Below, one piece after another: positions 16,874 to 25,518 of a stretch of DNA of 64,000 nt (the stretch's first letter is position 1; every line of letters begins with the position of its first letter). The DNA comes from Qipengyuania xiapuensis (GTDB lineage Bacteria > Pseudomonadota > Alphaproteobacteria > Sphingomonadales > Sphingomonadaceae), in NCBI RefSeq assembly GCF_019711395.1, contig NZ_JAIGNL010000001.1, positions 1-64,000 of the forward strand, written 5' to 3'. The translations under genes were made by a program, and so were the position numbers. The notes beneath the pieces are model-generated. The model saw only the letters and a program-made list of their open reading frames with translations. It was not told the origin of the DNA and made no database searches.

Positions 16874-18399
16874 GTCGCGGGCGCTCCCGGCGCATCGAGC
16901 AGTTCGGAGAAGTCGGTCCGCGAGATGCTGTCGCAGATCGCTGCACGCCAGCGGCTCGCCTCTTCCACCGGCATTCCGTCAATCCTCAGCCGCCCGCCGG
17001 CCAGCCCGAGGTGCAGGCTCGCGTAGCCACGCAGACGCGCGATCGGCCCTTGCGCTATCTCGACCGACTGGAGCTTCACTCGCGAGGCAATGGCAAGGCT
17101 CGGCGAGAACCAGCCGTGACGCGAATAGAGCTGCCGCTCGCCAAGCGCGCGGTAGTCGTGGTGCCAGCGCCACCATTGCTCCGCCAGCGTATAGACAAGC
17201 CCGACGGCAGGCGCGAGCCACATCCAGGAACTGCCGACGATTGCGACCACGATGGTCGCTGGCAGCAGAATCATCGTAGCGAGCGCGGCCTTGTCGATCC
17301 GGTAACGGCTGACTGCGCGGTGCCATTCGGCATTCTCGGGCGGAAGGTGAAAACCGGTGACGCCCACGACCGGCGCGATCTCGTCCATCTGGCCGAACGG
17401 CACGGCATCGTGATTTGCCCCGCCGGTATCGCTGGCAAGGCTGATGACCTTGAGCGAATGCCAGCCGAAACGGCGGCGCAGGAAGCCGGTCCCGATACGC
17501 AGCGCCTGCACGCGGTGGAGCGGCATCACGAGATCGGTGCGCGTCAGCAGGCCCCTGCGCCGTCGCAGGCCCTTGGCTGTCCTCTCCAGCCGGAAATCCC
17601 ATTCGCGAAGCGCGGTGCGGACGAGACCCGTCGCGACGCCGAGGACCCCGAGCGACAGGAGCGCGAAGATGATGCCCGCGAACTGCGCCAGCGGGCCGAG
17701 GCCCGACAGCCACTGCCCCTGTCCCGCGATACGCTCTTCCCAATAGTCGATGTCCCACAGATCGAAGGGCAGCAGGAAGTCGAATTGCTGCGCAAGGCCG
17801 CCGATCACTGCCACCACGGCCAGCGAGAACTCGAACAAGCCAAAGGTGAAGACGCGCTTCGGTCCCATGGCAAAGAGCACCTCTGCCTCTTCCGCCGGCT
17901 TGGCCTCGACGCCTTCCTCCTGCGCGATCTCCTCGCCCTCACGGCGCGCACGCACCAGTTCCCGCAAGCGCTCGCCCTCGTCTTCCGAAAGGTAGCTGAG
18001 CGCGAGGTCGTCCTTGCCGCCCGCGCCGGTCTCGAACTTGACCTCCACGAGGCCGAACAGGCGCGGAACCAGCTTCTGTTCGAGACTGACGTCCTGGATG
18101 CGCTCGTAGGGCACCGAACGGGCCGCCCGCGAAAGCACGCCGCTTTCCACGCGGATATCCGCCTCGCCCACCGTGTAGGTGAGCTTGGTCCACTGGAGAT
18201 AGGCGATGAAGACGTTGAGCAGGATGATGCCGGTCACGAGCGGCAGGAAATAGCCGACGAGATCGGTCACCTTGCCGTCGTCGAGTATCGTCGCCGAAGC
18301 GATCGCGATCGGGATGACGAGCTGGAACAGCATCATCACCGCGCGTACTGCGAAGCTGCGCGGATCGGTGCGTTTTGCCTCCTGCGGCTCGGGCGTCAT
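16870..18399 (-). CDS. Bacterial PH-domain membrane protein, YdbT-like
   Basis: 509 residues. Pairs of membrane helices alternate with bPH2 domains; the first PH-like block carries VESGVLSRAARSVPYERIQD and later copies LRRRRGLLTRTDLVMPLHRV and YSRHGWFSPSLAIASRVKLQ. Bacillus YdbT belongs to this family and, with YdbS, protects against amisulbrom-type stress and certain bacteriocins. The actual function is unknown here. It overlaps the YdbS-like gene by 4 bases, the usual pairing for this family. Confidence 0.82.
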   Translation of the reverse strand: MTPEPQEAKRTDPRSFAVRAVMMLFQLVIPIAIASATILDDGKVTDLVGYFLPLVTGIILLNVFIAYLQWTKLTYTVGEADIRVESGVLSRAARSVPYERIQDVSLEQKLVPRLFGLVEVKFETGAGGKDDLALSYLSEDEGERLRELVRARREGEEIAQEEGVEAKPAEEAEVLFAMGPKRVFTFGLFEFSLAVVAVIGGLAQQFDFLLPFDLWDIDYWEERIAGQGQWLSGLGPLAQFAGIIFALLSLGVLGVATGLVRTALREWDFRLERTAKGLRRRRGLLTRTDLVMPLHRVQALRIGTGFLRRRFGWHSLKVISLASDTGGANHDAVPFGQMDEIAPVVGVTGFHLPPENAEWHRAVSRYRIDKAALATMILLPATIVVAIVGSSWMWLAPAVGLVYTLAEQWWRWHHDYRALGERQLYSRHGWFSPSLAIASRVKLQSVEIAQGPIARLRGYASLHLGLAGGRLRIDGMPVEEASRWRAAICDSISRTDFSELLDAPGAPAT

Positions 18400-18935
18400 C
18401 GCGTATCGCGCCGGATCGCCGCGCGGATATCCTCGCGCATGGCAAGCGCAGTCTCGTGGGCGAGGCCCGGGAGCGAGACCGAGGCGTTGTGCGAACCCGC
18501 AGTATGCACCGTAAGCGTCGCGAGACCGAAGCCGCGCTCGAGCGGCCCCTGGTCGACATCGATATGCTGGACCCGCCCGAAGGGGACGATCGTGTCCGAA
18601 TGGAAAAGTACCCCGCGCACGACGCGCAGTCGCTCCTCGGCCAGCGAGTAACCGCGTGTCGCGTAGCGCCGCATCGGCAGGTAGAACACGATATAGGCGA
18701 CCACCAGAAGGACTGGGGCCCAGACCACGCCGGTCCAGCCGGGAATGGCCAGCTCGGCAATCGTCGCACCGACCAGCAGGACGATGGCGAACAACCCCGC
18801 AACGAGCCGCATCATCGTCTTGTAGCGCGGGTCGAGCTGGGTGAGGTCGTCCGGCGAGCCGTCCGCCAAAGGGGTCGGGCCGGGATCATCGGTGGGCACA
18901 GCGTCCTGTCGCGGAGCGTCTTGGGTCTCGTCCAT
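18396..18935 (-). CDS. Bacterial PH-domain membrane protein, YdbS-like
   Basis: 179 residues. A Pro/Asp-rich N-terminal tail and two membrane helices (~65-110) precede one bPH2 domain with RVVRGVLFHSDTIVPFGRVQ. It is translationally coupled to the larger YdbT-like protein and likely forms a membrane complex with it. No catalytic residues are recognisable. Confidence 0.8.
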   Translation of the reverse strand: MDETQDAPRQDAVPTDDPGPTPLADGSPDDLTQLDPRYKTMMRLVAGLFAIVLLVGATIAELAIPGWTGVVWAPVLLVVAYIVFYLPMRRYATRGYSLAEERLRVVRGVLFHSDTIVPFGRVQHIDVDQGPLERGFGLATLTVHTAGSHNASVSLPGLAHETALAMREDIRAAIRRDTR

Positions 18936-18966
18936 ACTGGTTTACCTATGCAAGACAGCCGCCGCG

Positions 18967-20136
18967 TCAACGCCTTTGATCGAAACGCCTTCCCACGATT
19001 GCTGCCGCGATATTGGTCTTCTGCACGTCGGTCGTGCCTCCCGCGATGCCCCAGGCAAAGCCGTCGCGCACGCGCTGCTCCATGCCGTATTCCTTGTGAT
19101 AGCCGTATCCGCCCATCACCTGCATGCCGTTCGCGGTGACGCTACGCACGATCTCGTTGGCGAAGCATTTCGCGGTCGAGCTCTCGTAGACGCTCGGCAG
19201 GCCACCTTCATTGTGTTCGGCATTGGCCGCGGCGCGGTAGATCAGGAGCCGCGCCGCCTCCACCTGCATCGCCATTTCGGCAAGGCGCATCTGCACCGCC
19301 TGGAAATCGACGATCGGCTTGCCGAAGGCCTGCCGCTCCTGGACATATTCGGTCGCCTGTTCGAGCGCAGCCGCCGCGAGGCCGAGCGATTGGGTCGCAT
19401 TGCCGCAGCGCTCCAGCCCGAATGCGCTCATCAGTTTTCCGAAACCGCCGGCGGGCACGATGACATTCCCTTCCGGCACCCGCACCCCGTCGAAAATGAT
19501 GTCGCGCGTTTCGATACCGCGGAACCCCATCAGCTGCTCACGCTTGCCGAAGGAGACGCCTTCCATTTCCTTTTCGACCAGCAGCGCCCCGATCCCCTTT
19601 GCCCCGGGCGCATCGGAGAGGCGCGTGTAGACGACGTAATAATATGCGTGCCCCGCTCCGGAGGTCCAACGCTTGTTTCCGTCGAGGATGTAATGACCAT
19701 TCTGGAGAAATGCGTTGGTCGTCAGATCCGTCAGCGCGGTGCCTGCATCAGGCTCGGACATGGAAACCGCAACCGTCGCTGCGCCCCTGACGACCCGGGG
19801 AATAATCTTCGCTTTCAGCGCATCCGAACCGAATCGCTCGATCGTCCTGACCGGACCGACCAGCGCCTCGAAGATCGGGAAGGCCACGGCATTCGAAATC
19901 ATCGCGAACTGTTCGAGCACCAGCAGAGCTTCGAGATGGCCGAGCCCGAGCCCGCCGTATTCCTCGGGCAGATTCACCCCGAGAAAGCCCATCTCGCCGT
20001 AACGGACCATCATCTCGGGCGGTACGGAGAAGTCCTTCTCCTCCATCTCGCGCGCGAGATCGGGCAATTCCTTGCGCGCGAATGTGCGCGCCGCGTCCTG
20101 CAGCTCGCGCTGTTGTTCGGTCAGGCGAAAATCCAT
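18967..20136 (-). CDS. Acyl-CoA dehydrogenase
   Basis: 389 residues, FAD-dependent alpha,beta-dehydrogenase that passes electrons to ETF (etfBA lies at 35-36.7 kb). Fold landmarks are AVSMSEPDAGTALTDL, GFRGIETRDIIFDGV, EYVQERQAFGKPIVDFQAVQ and GGYGYHKEYGMEQRVRD. At the position where SCAD/MCAD carry the catalytic Glu (YEGT) this protein has AGGT; the candidate base is instead the Glu in FGLERCGN, the position used by isovaleryl-CoA and long-chain dehydrogenases. The substrate is undetermined. It follows tRNA-Thr and a palindromic repeat on the same strand. Confidence 0.9.
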   Translation of the reverse strand: MDFRLTEQQRELQDAARTFARKELPDLAREMEEKDFSVPPEMMVRYGEMGFLGVNLPEEYGGLGLGHLEALLVLEQFAMISNAVAFPIFEALVGPVRTIERFGSDALKAKIIPRVVRGAATVAVSMSEPDAGTALTDLTTNAFLQNGHYILDGNKRWTSGAGHAYYYVVYTRLSDAPGAKGIGALLVEKEMEGVSFGKREQLMGFRGIETRDIIFDGVRVPEGNVIVPAGGFGKLMSAFGLERCGNATQSLGLAAAALEQATEYVQERQAFGKPIVDFQAVQMRLAEMAMQVEAARLLIYRAAANAEHNEGGLPSVYESSTAKCFANEIVRSVTANGMQVMGGYGYHKEYGMEQRVRDGFAWGIAGGTTDVQKTNIAAAIVGRRFDQRR

Positions 20137-20188
20137 GAAGCTCTCCCTTTAGAAAAGGAGTGCCGCGATGGGTGGCCATGCGCAACCC

Positions 20189-20226
20189 GGTTCTTGGTCA
20201 CGGCAGTCAAAGCGCGACTGCGCGCC
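20189..20226. repeat. Dispersed palindromic repeat, copy A
   Basis: A 38-base unit matches the copy at 62155-62192 at 34 of 38 positions. Its core is an inverted repeat, GCAGTC / GACTGC separated by AAAGCGC. Here it lies between tRNA-Thr and the acyl-CoA dehydrogenase gene. The flank continues with CGCGCCGCC...GGCGGCGCG, another potential stem. Confidence 0.75.
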
Positions 20227-20300
20227 GCCGCTGCTGCGGCGAAGCCAAGCGACGCGGAGGCGGCGCGCCCGGCGTTTGAGGGTCCAATCAAAAAAGAAAA

Positions 20301-20375
20301 TGGTGCTGCTGGGGAGGATTGAACTCCCGGCCTCACCCTTACCAAGGGTGCGCTCTACCACTGAGCTACAGCAGC
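20301..20375 (-). tRNA. tRNA-Thr (anticodon GGT)
   Basis: The minus strand folds as acceptor GCTGCTG/CAGCAGC, D-arm AGCTCAGTGGTAGAGC, anticodon arm CACCC-TTGGTAA-GGGTG with anticodon GGT, T-arm CCGGGAGTTCAATCCTCCC, discriminator A and an encoded CCA at 20301-20303. Confidence 0.97.
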
Positions 20376-20489
20376 ACATGCCGCCGCGAGAAAAACCGTC
20401 GCGGGGTGGAGGCGCGCGCTATTGGCAGGCGCGGCGAGAAAGTCAACCTTCGCTTGCGGCTCCGCGCGATTTTCGCAAAAGGTTGCGCG

Positions 20490-20633
20490 ATGAGTGGCAG
20501 CAACGAAAAGATGACCCGCGAAGAACGCCTCGCCGCGAAACTTCGCGAGAACCTTCGCAGGCGCAAGGTGCAGACGCGCGAAATGCGCGAATCGGGCGAT
20601 ACAGGCCTTCCCAAGGATGGCGGGGACCGCTAA
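20490..20633 (+). CDS. Small basic hypothetical protein
   Basis: 47 residues, highly charged: MSGSNEKMTREERLAAKLRE then an Arg-rich helix and a Gly/Asp end. It is predicted to be a single amphipathic helix with no membrane segment. It ends 34 bases before gpmA and may be the first cistron of that operon. No function is assignable; the codon pattern and regular charged helix argue for a real gene, but the ribosome site is weak. Confidence 0.5.
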   Translation: MSGSNEKMTREERLAAKLRENLRRRKVQTREMRESGDTGLPKDGGDR

Positions 20634-20667
20634 CGCGCAGTGCTCCTAGGGGAAAACCGGAGTAATC

Positions 20668-21354
20668 ATGTCGAAGCTGATCCTCGTTCGCCACGGCCAG
20701 AGCGAGTGGAACCTCGCCAACCGCTTTACCGGCTGGTGGGATGTCGACCTGACCGAGAAGGGTGTCGAGGAAGCCCGCGCAGCCGGACGGCTGATGAAGG
20801 AGAAGGGCGTTCTGCCCACCACCGCCTTCACCTCGGTCCAGAAACGCGCGATCAAGACGCTCAACCTCGCGCTGGAGGAATGCGACCGGCTGTGGATCCC
20901 GGTCACCCGCGACTGGCACCTGAACGAGCGCCACTATGGCGGGCTTACCGGCCTCAACAAGCAGGAAACCCGCGAGAAGCACGGTGACGAGCAGGTGCAC
21001 ATCTGGCGCCGCAGTTTCGACGTGCCGCCGCCCGAGCTCGAAGCGGGCAGCGAGTTCGATCTCTCGGACGACCCGCGTTACGCCGGTATCGAGGTGCCGC
21101 GCACCGAAAGCCTCAAGCTCACGATCGAGCGCGTCCTTCCCTATTGGGAAGAGGCGATCCTGCCGCTGCTGGCCAAGGGCGAGAATGTCATCATCTCCGC
21201 CCACGGCAACAGCCTGCGCGCACTGGTGAAGCATCTCTCGAACATCTCGGACGACGAGATCACCGGTCTCGAGATCCCGACCGGCGAGCCGATCATCTAT
21301 GATTTCGACGGCGCGAATGTGTCGGGCGAACGATATTACCTGAAGGACGCGTAA
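20668..21354 (+). CDS. gpmA: 2,3-bisphosphoglycerate-dependent phosphoglycerate mutase
   Basis: 228 residues, histidine phosphatase superfamily. It interconverts 3-phosphoglycerate and 2-phosphoglycerate in glycolysis. The catalytic His motif [18 protein letters not shown] is at the N-terminus, the [11 protein letters not shown] substrate loop at ~90, and the second His in [15 protein letters not shown] at ~180. A GGAG site precedes ATG 20668. It is followed after 1 base by purE. Confidence 0.96.
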   Translation: MSKLILVRHGQSEWNLANRFTGWWDVDLTEKGVEEARAAGRLMKEKGVLPTTAFTSVQKRAIKTLNLALEECDRLWIPVTRDWHLNERHYGGLTGLNKQETREKHGDEQVHIWRRSFDVPPPELEAGSEFDLSDDPRYAGIEVPRTESLKLTIERVLPYWEEAILPLLAKGENVIISAHGNSLRALVKHLSNISDDEITGLEIPTGEPIIYDFDGANVSGERYYLKDA

Positions 21355-21355
21355 G

Positions 21356-21847
21356 ATGGCGCAGGGGGAGGCAAAGGTCGCGATCGTGATGGGGAGCCAG
21401 TCCGACTGGTCGACCATGAAGTGTGCTGCGGAAGTGCTCGAGGAGCTGGGCGTCGAAAGCGATGTGCGCATCGTCTCGGCGCACCGCACACCCGACCGCA
21501 TGTATGATTTCGCCAAGGCAGCGGAGAGCGAAGGCTTTCACGTCATCATCGCAGGCGCTGGCGGCGCAGCGCACCTGCCCGGCATGATCGCGGCGCTGAC
21601 GCATGTTCCCGTGCTCGGCGTTCCGGTTCAGTCGAAGGCGCTGTCGGGCCAGGACAGCCTGCTCTCGATCGTCCAGATGCCCGCCGGTGTCCCGGTCGGC
21701 ACGCTGGCCATCGGCGAAGCGGGTGCGACCAATGCAGGCCTCTTCGCTGCAGCAATCCTCGCCAATAACGACCCGGCGCTGGCTCAGCGTCTCAAGGATT
21801 GGCGCCAGGCGCGCAGCGACGCCGTGACCGAAAGGCCTGAAGGCTGA
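21356..21847 (+). CDS. purE: N5-carboxyaminoimidazole ribonucleotide mutase
   Basis: 163 residues, class I PurE. It converts N5-CAIR to CAIR in purine synthesis, acting after PurK. The N-terminal [13 protein letters not shown], the SAHRTPDRM segment with the catalytic His, and the [13 protein letters not shown] loop are all present. The stop overlaps the purK start by 1 base (TGATG), so the pair is coupled. Confidence 0.96.
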   Translation: MAQGEAKVAIVMGSQSDWSTMKCAAEVLEELGVESDVRIVSAHRTPDRMYDFAKAAESEGFHVIIAGAGGAAHLPGMIAALTHVPVLGVPVQSKALSGQDSLLSIVQMPAGVPVGTLAIGEAGATNAGLFAAAILANNDPALAQRLKDWRQARSDAVTERPEG

Positions 21848-22914
21848 TGCTGGCGCGCGGATCGACGATCGGCATCCTCGGCGGCGGCCAGCTCGGCCGC
21901 ATGATGGCGATGAGCGCGGTGCAGCTCGGCTACAGGTGCATCGGGTTTGCCCCCGAAGGCGACAATGTCGCAGCCGCCGTCTGCGATGCATTCCATACCG
22001 CCGCATGGGACGACAGCGATCGGGTCAGGGCCTTTGCCGATGCCTGCGACGTCGTGACATGGGAATTCGAGAACGTACCAGTAAAAACCGCGCGCACGGT
22101 CCCGGCCGAAAAGATCCACCCCGGCCCGCTCGCGCTCGAGACTGCGCAGGACCGCCTCAGCGAAAAACGCTTCATCGAAGGCCTCGGCGGAAGGCCCGCT
22201 GCCTATGCGCGTATCGATTCGCGTCACGACCTCGAAAGCGCGGTCGACCGGCTCGGCGCGCCCGGCATCCTCAAGACCCGCCGCGACGGCTATGACGGCA
22301 AGGGCCAGTGGCGCATCGCCTCGTCGCGCGATGCGCAGGCGCTCAAGCTGCCCGACGTCCCGCTCATCTACGAAGGCTTCGTCGAGTTCGACGCTGAGTT
22401 CTCCGTCATCCTCGTCCGCGCGCAAGACGGCGAGATCCGCTTCTGGGATTCGACCCGCAACGTCCACGAGGGCGGCATCCTCGCCGCTGCGCACTATCCT
22501 GCTGGCAGCGCCGTCGAAGGACAGGTTGCCGACGCCCGCGTGCTGGCCCGCAAGGTTGCCGATGCGCTCAATTACGTCGGCGTGCTGACGCTCGAATTCT
22601 TCGCCACGCACGAAGGCCCGATCTTCAACGAGATGGCCCCGCGCGTGCACAATTCGGGGCACTGGACGATCGAGGGCGCGGCCACCAGTCAGTTCGAGAA
22701 CCACATCCGCGCGATTGCCGGCCTGCCGCTCGGCGACACGCGGACCGTCGCGCCGGGCATCGAGATGCGCAACATCATCGGCAGCGAGATCGACGGCGCA
22801 TACGCTTTCCTCGCGAGCAGCAATTCGCACCTGCACGACTATGGCAAGGCCGAGGCGAGCGAGGGCCGCAAGATGGGCCACATCACCAGGCTGTCGCTCG
22901 ACACCCGCGGATGA
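21847..22914 (+). CDS. purK: N5-carboxyaminoimidazole ribonucleotide synthase
   Basis: 355 residues, ATP-grasp enzyme making N5-CAIR from AIR, bicarbonate and ATP, the substrate for PurE. It begins with a GILGGGQLGRMMAM preATP-grasp loop; the ATP-grasp core includes LKTRRDGYDGKGQWRI and the metal-binding FNEMAPRVHNSGHWTIEG. The gene overlaps purE by 1 base and folA by 4. Confidence 0.96.
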   Translation: MLARGSTIGILGGGQLGRMMAMSAVQLGYRCIGFAPEGDNVAAAVCDAFHTAAWDDSDRVRAFADACDVVTWEFENVPVKTARTVPAEKIHPGPLALETAQDRLSEKRFIEGLGGRPAAYARIDSRHDLESAVDRLGAPGILKTRRDGYDGKGQWRIASSRDAQALKLPDVPLIYEGFVEFDAEFSVILVRAQDGEIRFWDSTRNVHEGGILAAAHYPAGSAVEGQVADARVLARKVADALNYVGVLTLEFFATHEGPIFNEMAPRVHNSGHWTIEGAATSQFENHIRAIAGLPLGDTRTVAPGIEMRNIIGSEIDGAYAFLASSNSHLHDYGKAEASEGRKMGHITRLSLDTRG

Positions 22915-23402
22915 GTTTGTTCCTGATCTATGCGCGCTCGGCCAATGGCGCGATCGGCAAGGACGGGGCTTTGCCCTGGCACCTTCCCGCCGATCTCAAG
23001 CGCTTCAAGGCGCTGACGATGGACAAGCCCATGATCATGGGCCGCAAGACCTTCGAGAGCCTGCCCGGCCTCCTGCCCGGACGCCGCCATATCGTGCTGA
23101 CGCGCAAGGAGCGCTGGGATTCGACCGGCGCGGAAGTCGTCCGTTCTGTCGAGGAAGCGATCGCGAAGGCAGGAGAAGGTGACATCGCGGTCATCGGCGG
23201 CGCTGCGATCTTCGACGTTTTCATGCCGCTCGCCGAACGGGTCGAGCTGACCGAGATCCACGAGGAATTCGACGGCGACGTCTTCATGCCGCCGCTCGGC
23301 CCCGAATGGGAAATCGCCGGCCGCGAGGACCACGAGGCGAAGGACGAGCGGCCTGCCTATTCCTTCCTGACCTACACCCGCGTCGGAGAGACTGCGGAAT
23401 GA
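22911..23402 (+). CDS. folA: Dihydrofolate reductase
   Basis: 163 residues. It reduces dihydrofolate to tetrahydrofolate with NADPH. Landmarks are IYARSANGAIGKDGALPWHL, with the proline-tryptophan loop and the usual acidic substrate residue in DLKRF, MIMGRKTFESL, and the cofactor site IAVIGGAAIFDVFMP. It is placed between purK and the dipeptidase gene with 4-base overlaps on both sides. No sign of a resistance-type (dfr cassette) variant. Confidence 0.94.
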   Translation: MSLFLIYARSANGAIGKDGALPWHLPADLKRFKALTMDKPMIMGRKTFESLPGLLPGRRHIVLTRKERWDSTGAEVVRSVEEAIAKAGEGDIAVIGGAAIFDVFMPLAERVELTEIHEEFDGDVFMPPLGPEWEIAGREDHEAKDERPAYSFLTYTRVGETAE

Positions 23403-24580
23403 AGCGCCGGATCGTCATCGCTCTGGTCGTGCTGGTGATCGGCGGATTGCTGGGGTTCTTCATCTTTGCGCCGGGATATGTCGAACGCGACCTCAATCGC
23501 ATCGATGGCGAGCCGCTGATCGAGGTCTCGCAGGAAGCGCGTGACCTCCACGAGACATTGCAGATTGTCGACCTGCATTCGGACACGCTCTTGTGGAAGC
23601 GCGACATGCTGGACCGCGCCGACCGAGGACACGTGGACTTGCCGCGCCTGCGCGAAGGCAACGTCGCCCTGCAGGTCTTCTCCAGCGTTACGAAGTCGCC
23701 GCGCGACCAGAATTACGATTCGAACACCGGCGAGACCGACAACATTACCCCGCTCGTGATCGGCCAGCTCCAGCCGCTGCGCACGTGGAGCAGCCTGCTC
23801 GAACGCTCGCTATGGCATGCAGAAAAGCTGGACCGCGCCGTCGGGGAAGAGCGCGACACGCTGTTCCAGATCCACGGGCAGGAAGACGTCGAGCGCTTGC
23901 TCCGCTCACGCGATACCGGTCGGGACAGCGTCGGCGCGATGCTTTCGATCGAGGGCCTGCACAATCTCGAAGGCGACCCCGCCAATCTGGAAAAGCTCCA
24001 CGCGGCAGGCTTCCGGATGGCGGGCCTTACCCATTTCTTCGACAACGATCTCGCCGGCTCGATGCACGGCGTCGACAAGGGCGGTTTGACCGACATGGGC
24101 CGCGCGGTGGTGCGACGCATGGAAGAACTCGGCATGATCGTGGACATCGCGCATTGCAGCCCCGCCTGCGTCGCCGACATCCTTGCGATGGCCCGCCGCC
24201 CTGTCGTCTCCAGCCATGGCGGCGTCCAGGCGACCTGCGAGGTGAACCGCAATCTCACCGACGAGCAGATTCGCGGCGTGGCGCGGACCGGCGGGATTAT
24301 CGGCGTGGGCTATTGGCCGGGCGCAGTCTGCGACACCTCGCCGCGCTCGGTAGCTACGGCGATGCGTCATATCCGCGATCTTGTCGGCATAGAGCATGTC
24401 GCCCTCGGAAGCGATTACGACGGCTCGGTCACGACCCGTTTCGACACCAGCGAGCTGACCCAGGTGACGCAGGCGCTGCTGGACGAAGGCTTCACCGAAG
24501 AGGAAATTCGCGCGGCCATGGGCGGAAACGCCCTGCGCGTCCTTGGCGCCGGGATTGAACCGATGGAGACCGCATCGTGA
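23399..24580 (+). CDS. Membrane-anchored M19-family (renal) dipeptidase
   Basis: 393 residues from ATG 23399, which overlaps the folA stop (ATGA). An N-terminal membrane anchor (~4-26) is followed by a TIM-barrel amidohydrolase with the metal site VDLHSDTL, IVDIAHCSPACVADIL, VVSSHGGVQATCEVNRN and ALGSDYDGSVTTRFD. It should cleave dipeptides outside the cytoplasmic membrane. The substrate may be D-amino-acid-containing dipeptides, as for several bacterial members, but this is inference. Confidence 0.9.
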   Translation: MKRRIVIALVVLVIGGLLGFFIFAPGYVERDLNRIDGEPLIEVSQEARDLHETLQIVDLHSDTLLWKRDMLDRADRGHVDLPRLREGNVALQVFSSVTKSPRDQNYDSNTGETDNITPLVIGQLQPLRTWSSLLERSLWHAEKLDRAVGEERDTLFQIHGQEDVERLLRSRDTGRDSVGAMLSIEGLHNLEGDPANLEKLHAAGFRMAGLTHFFDNDLAGSMHGVDKGGLTDMGRAVVRRMEELGMIVDIAHCSPACVADILAMARRPVVSSHGGVQATCEVNRNLTDEQIRGVARTGGIIGVGYWPGAVCDTSPRSVATAMRHIRDLVGIEHVALGSDYDGSVTTRFDTSELTQVTQALLDEGFTEEEIRAAMGGNALRVLGAGIEPMETAS

Positions 24581-25518
24581 GGTTCCTTGATCACCGCGAA
24601 CCGCTGCCCGAATCCTTACGCGGTGCGATCATCGCGCTGGGCAATTTCGACGGATTCCACCTCGGCCACCAGGCAGTGGCGAAGGAGGCGATCGACTGGG
24701 CGCGTGCGGAAGGTCGCCCCTCGATCATCGCCACCTTCGATCCGCATCCGGTGCGCTTCTTCAAGCCCGATGCGGCTCCCTTCCGGCTCACCACGCTCGA
24801 ACAGCGGCAGGAGCTCTACCTTGCCGCCGGAGCCACCGCGATGCTGGTGTTCCATTTCGACGGCGAACTGGCCGGGACCACGGCGGAAGATTTCGTCCGC
24901 GTGCTGCTGGCTGAAAAGCTGGGCGCGAAAGGCGTCGTGACCGGCGGAGACTTTACTTTCGGCAAGGCGCGCGGCGGCAATTTCGAAAAGCTGGTCGAGC
25001 TCGGCAAGGAAGTCGGCATCGAGGCGCGCGCAGTCGATCCGGTGATGGATGGCGGCGCGCCCGTATCCTCCAGCCGCGTGCGCGAGGCGCTGCGCGAGGG
25101 CGATCCGCAGGAAGCCGCGCGCCTTCTCACCCGCCCCTTCGCGATTCGCGGCGTGGTCCGGCACGGCGACAAGCGCGGGCGCGAGATCGGCTATCCCACC
25201 GCCAACCTCTCGATCGAGCATTACCTGCGCCCGAAATACGGCATCTACGCCGTGACGGGGCGCATCCTTTCGACCGGGCAGGAGCTGAAAGGCGCGGCCA
25301 ATATCGGCGTGCGCCCGCAGTTCGAACCGCCCAAGGAACTGCTCGAACCCTATTTCTTCGATTTCTCCGGCGATCTGTACGGGCAGGAGATCGAGGTGGC
25401 CTTCCACCACTTCCTGCGCGGCGAGGCGAAGTTCGACAGCCTCGATGATTTGATCGCGCAGATGGAGAAAGATTGCGAGAAAGCGCGCCATCTTCTAAGC
25501 GCGCGCGGCAATGACTGA
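24577..25518 (+). CDS. ribF: Bifunctional riboflavin kinase/FMN adenylyltransferase
   Basis: 313 residues. The N-terminal nucleotidyltransferase domain has IIALGNFDGFHLGHQAVAKE and ATFDPHPVRFF; the C-terminal kinase domain has RHGDKRGREIGYPTANL. Together they make FMN and then FAD from riboflavin. The start is GTG at 24577, overlapping the dipeptidase stop by 4 bases. It overlaps ileS by 8 bases; ribF-ileS-lspA is a widespread gene order. Confidence 0.95.
   Translation: MRFLDHREPLPESLRGAIIALGNFDGFHLGHQAVAKEAIDWARAEGRPSIIATFDPHPVRFFKPDAAPFRLTTLEQRQELYLAAGATAMLVFHFDGELAGTTAEDFVRVLLAEKLGAKGVVTGGDFTFGKARGGNFEKLVELGKEVGIEARAVDPVMDGGAPVSSSRVREALREGDPQEAARLLTRPFAIRGVVRHGDKRGREIGYPTANLSIEHYLRPKYGIYAVTGRILSTGQELKGAANIGVRPQFEPPKELLEPYFFDFSGDLYGQEIEVAFHHFLRGEAKFDSLDDLIAQMEKDCEKARHLLSARGND

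Noticed and set aside
17011-18651. 546-residue open frame opposite the PH-domain genes
   Set aside because: Antisense shadow; the minus-strand genes have coherent membrane topology and family motifs.
20189-20226. Repeat as an intrinsic terminator of tRNA-Thr
   Set aside because: The stem is not followed by a T-run on either strand.
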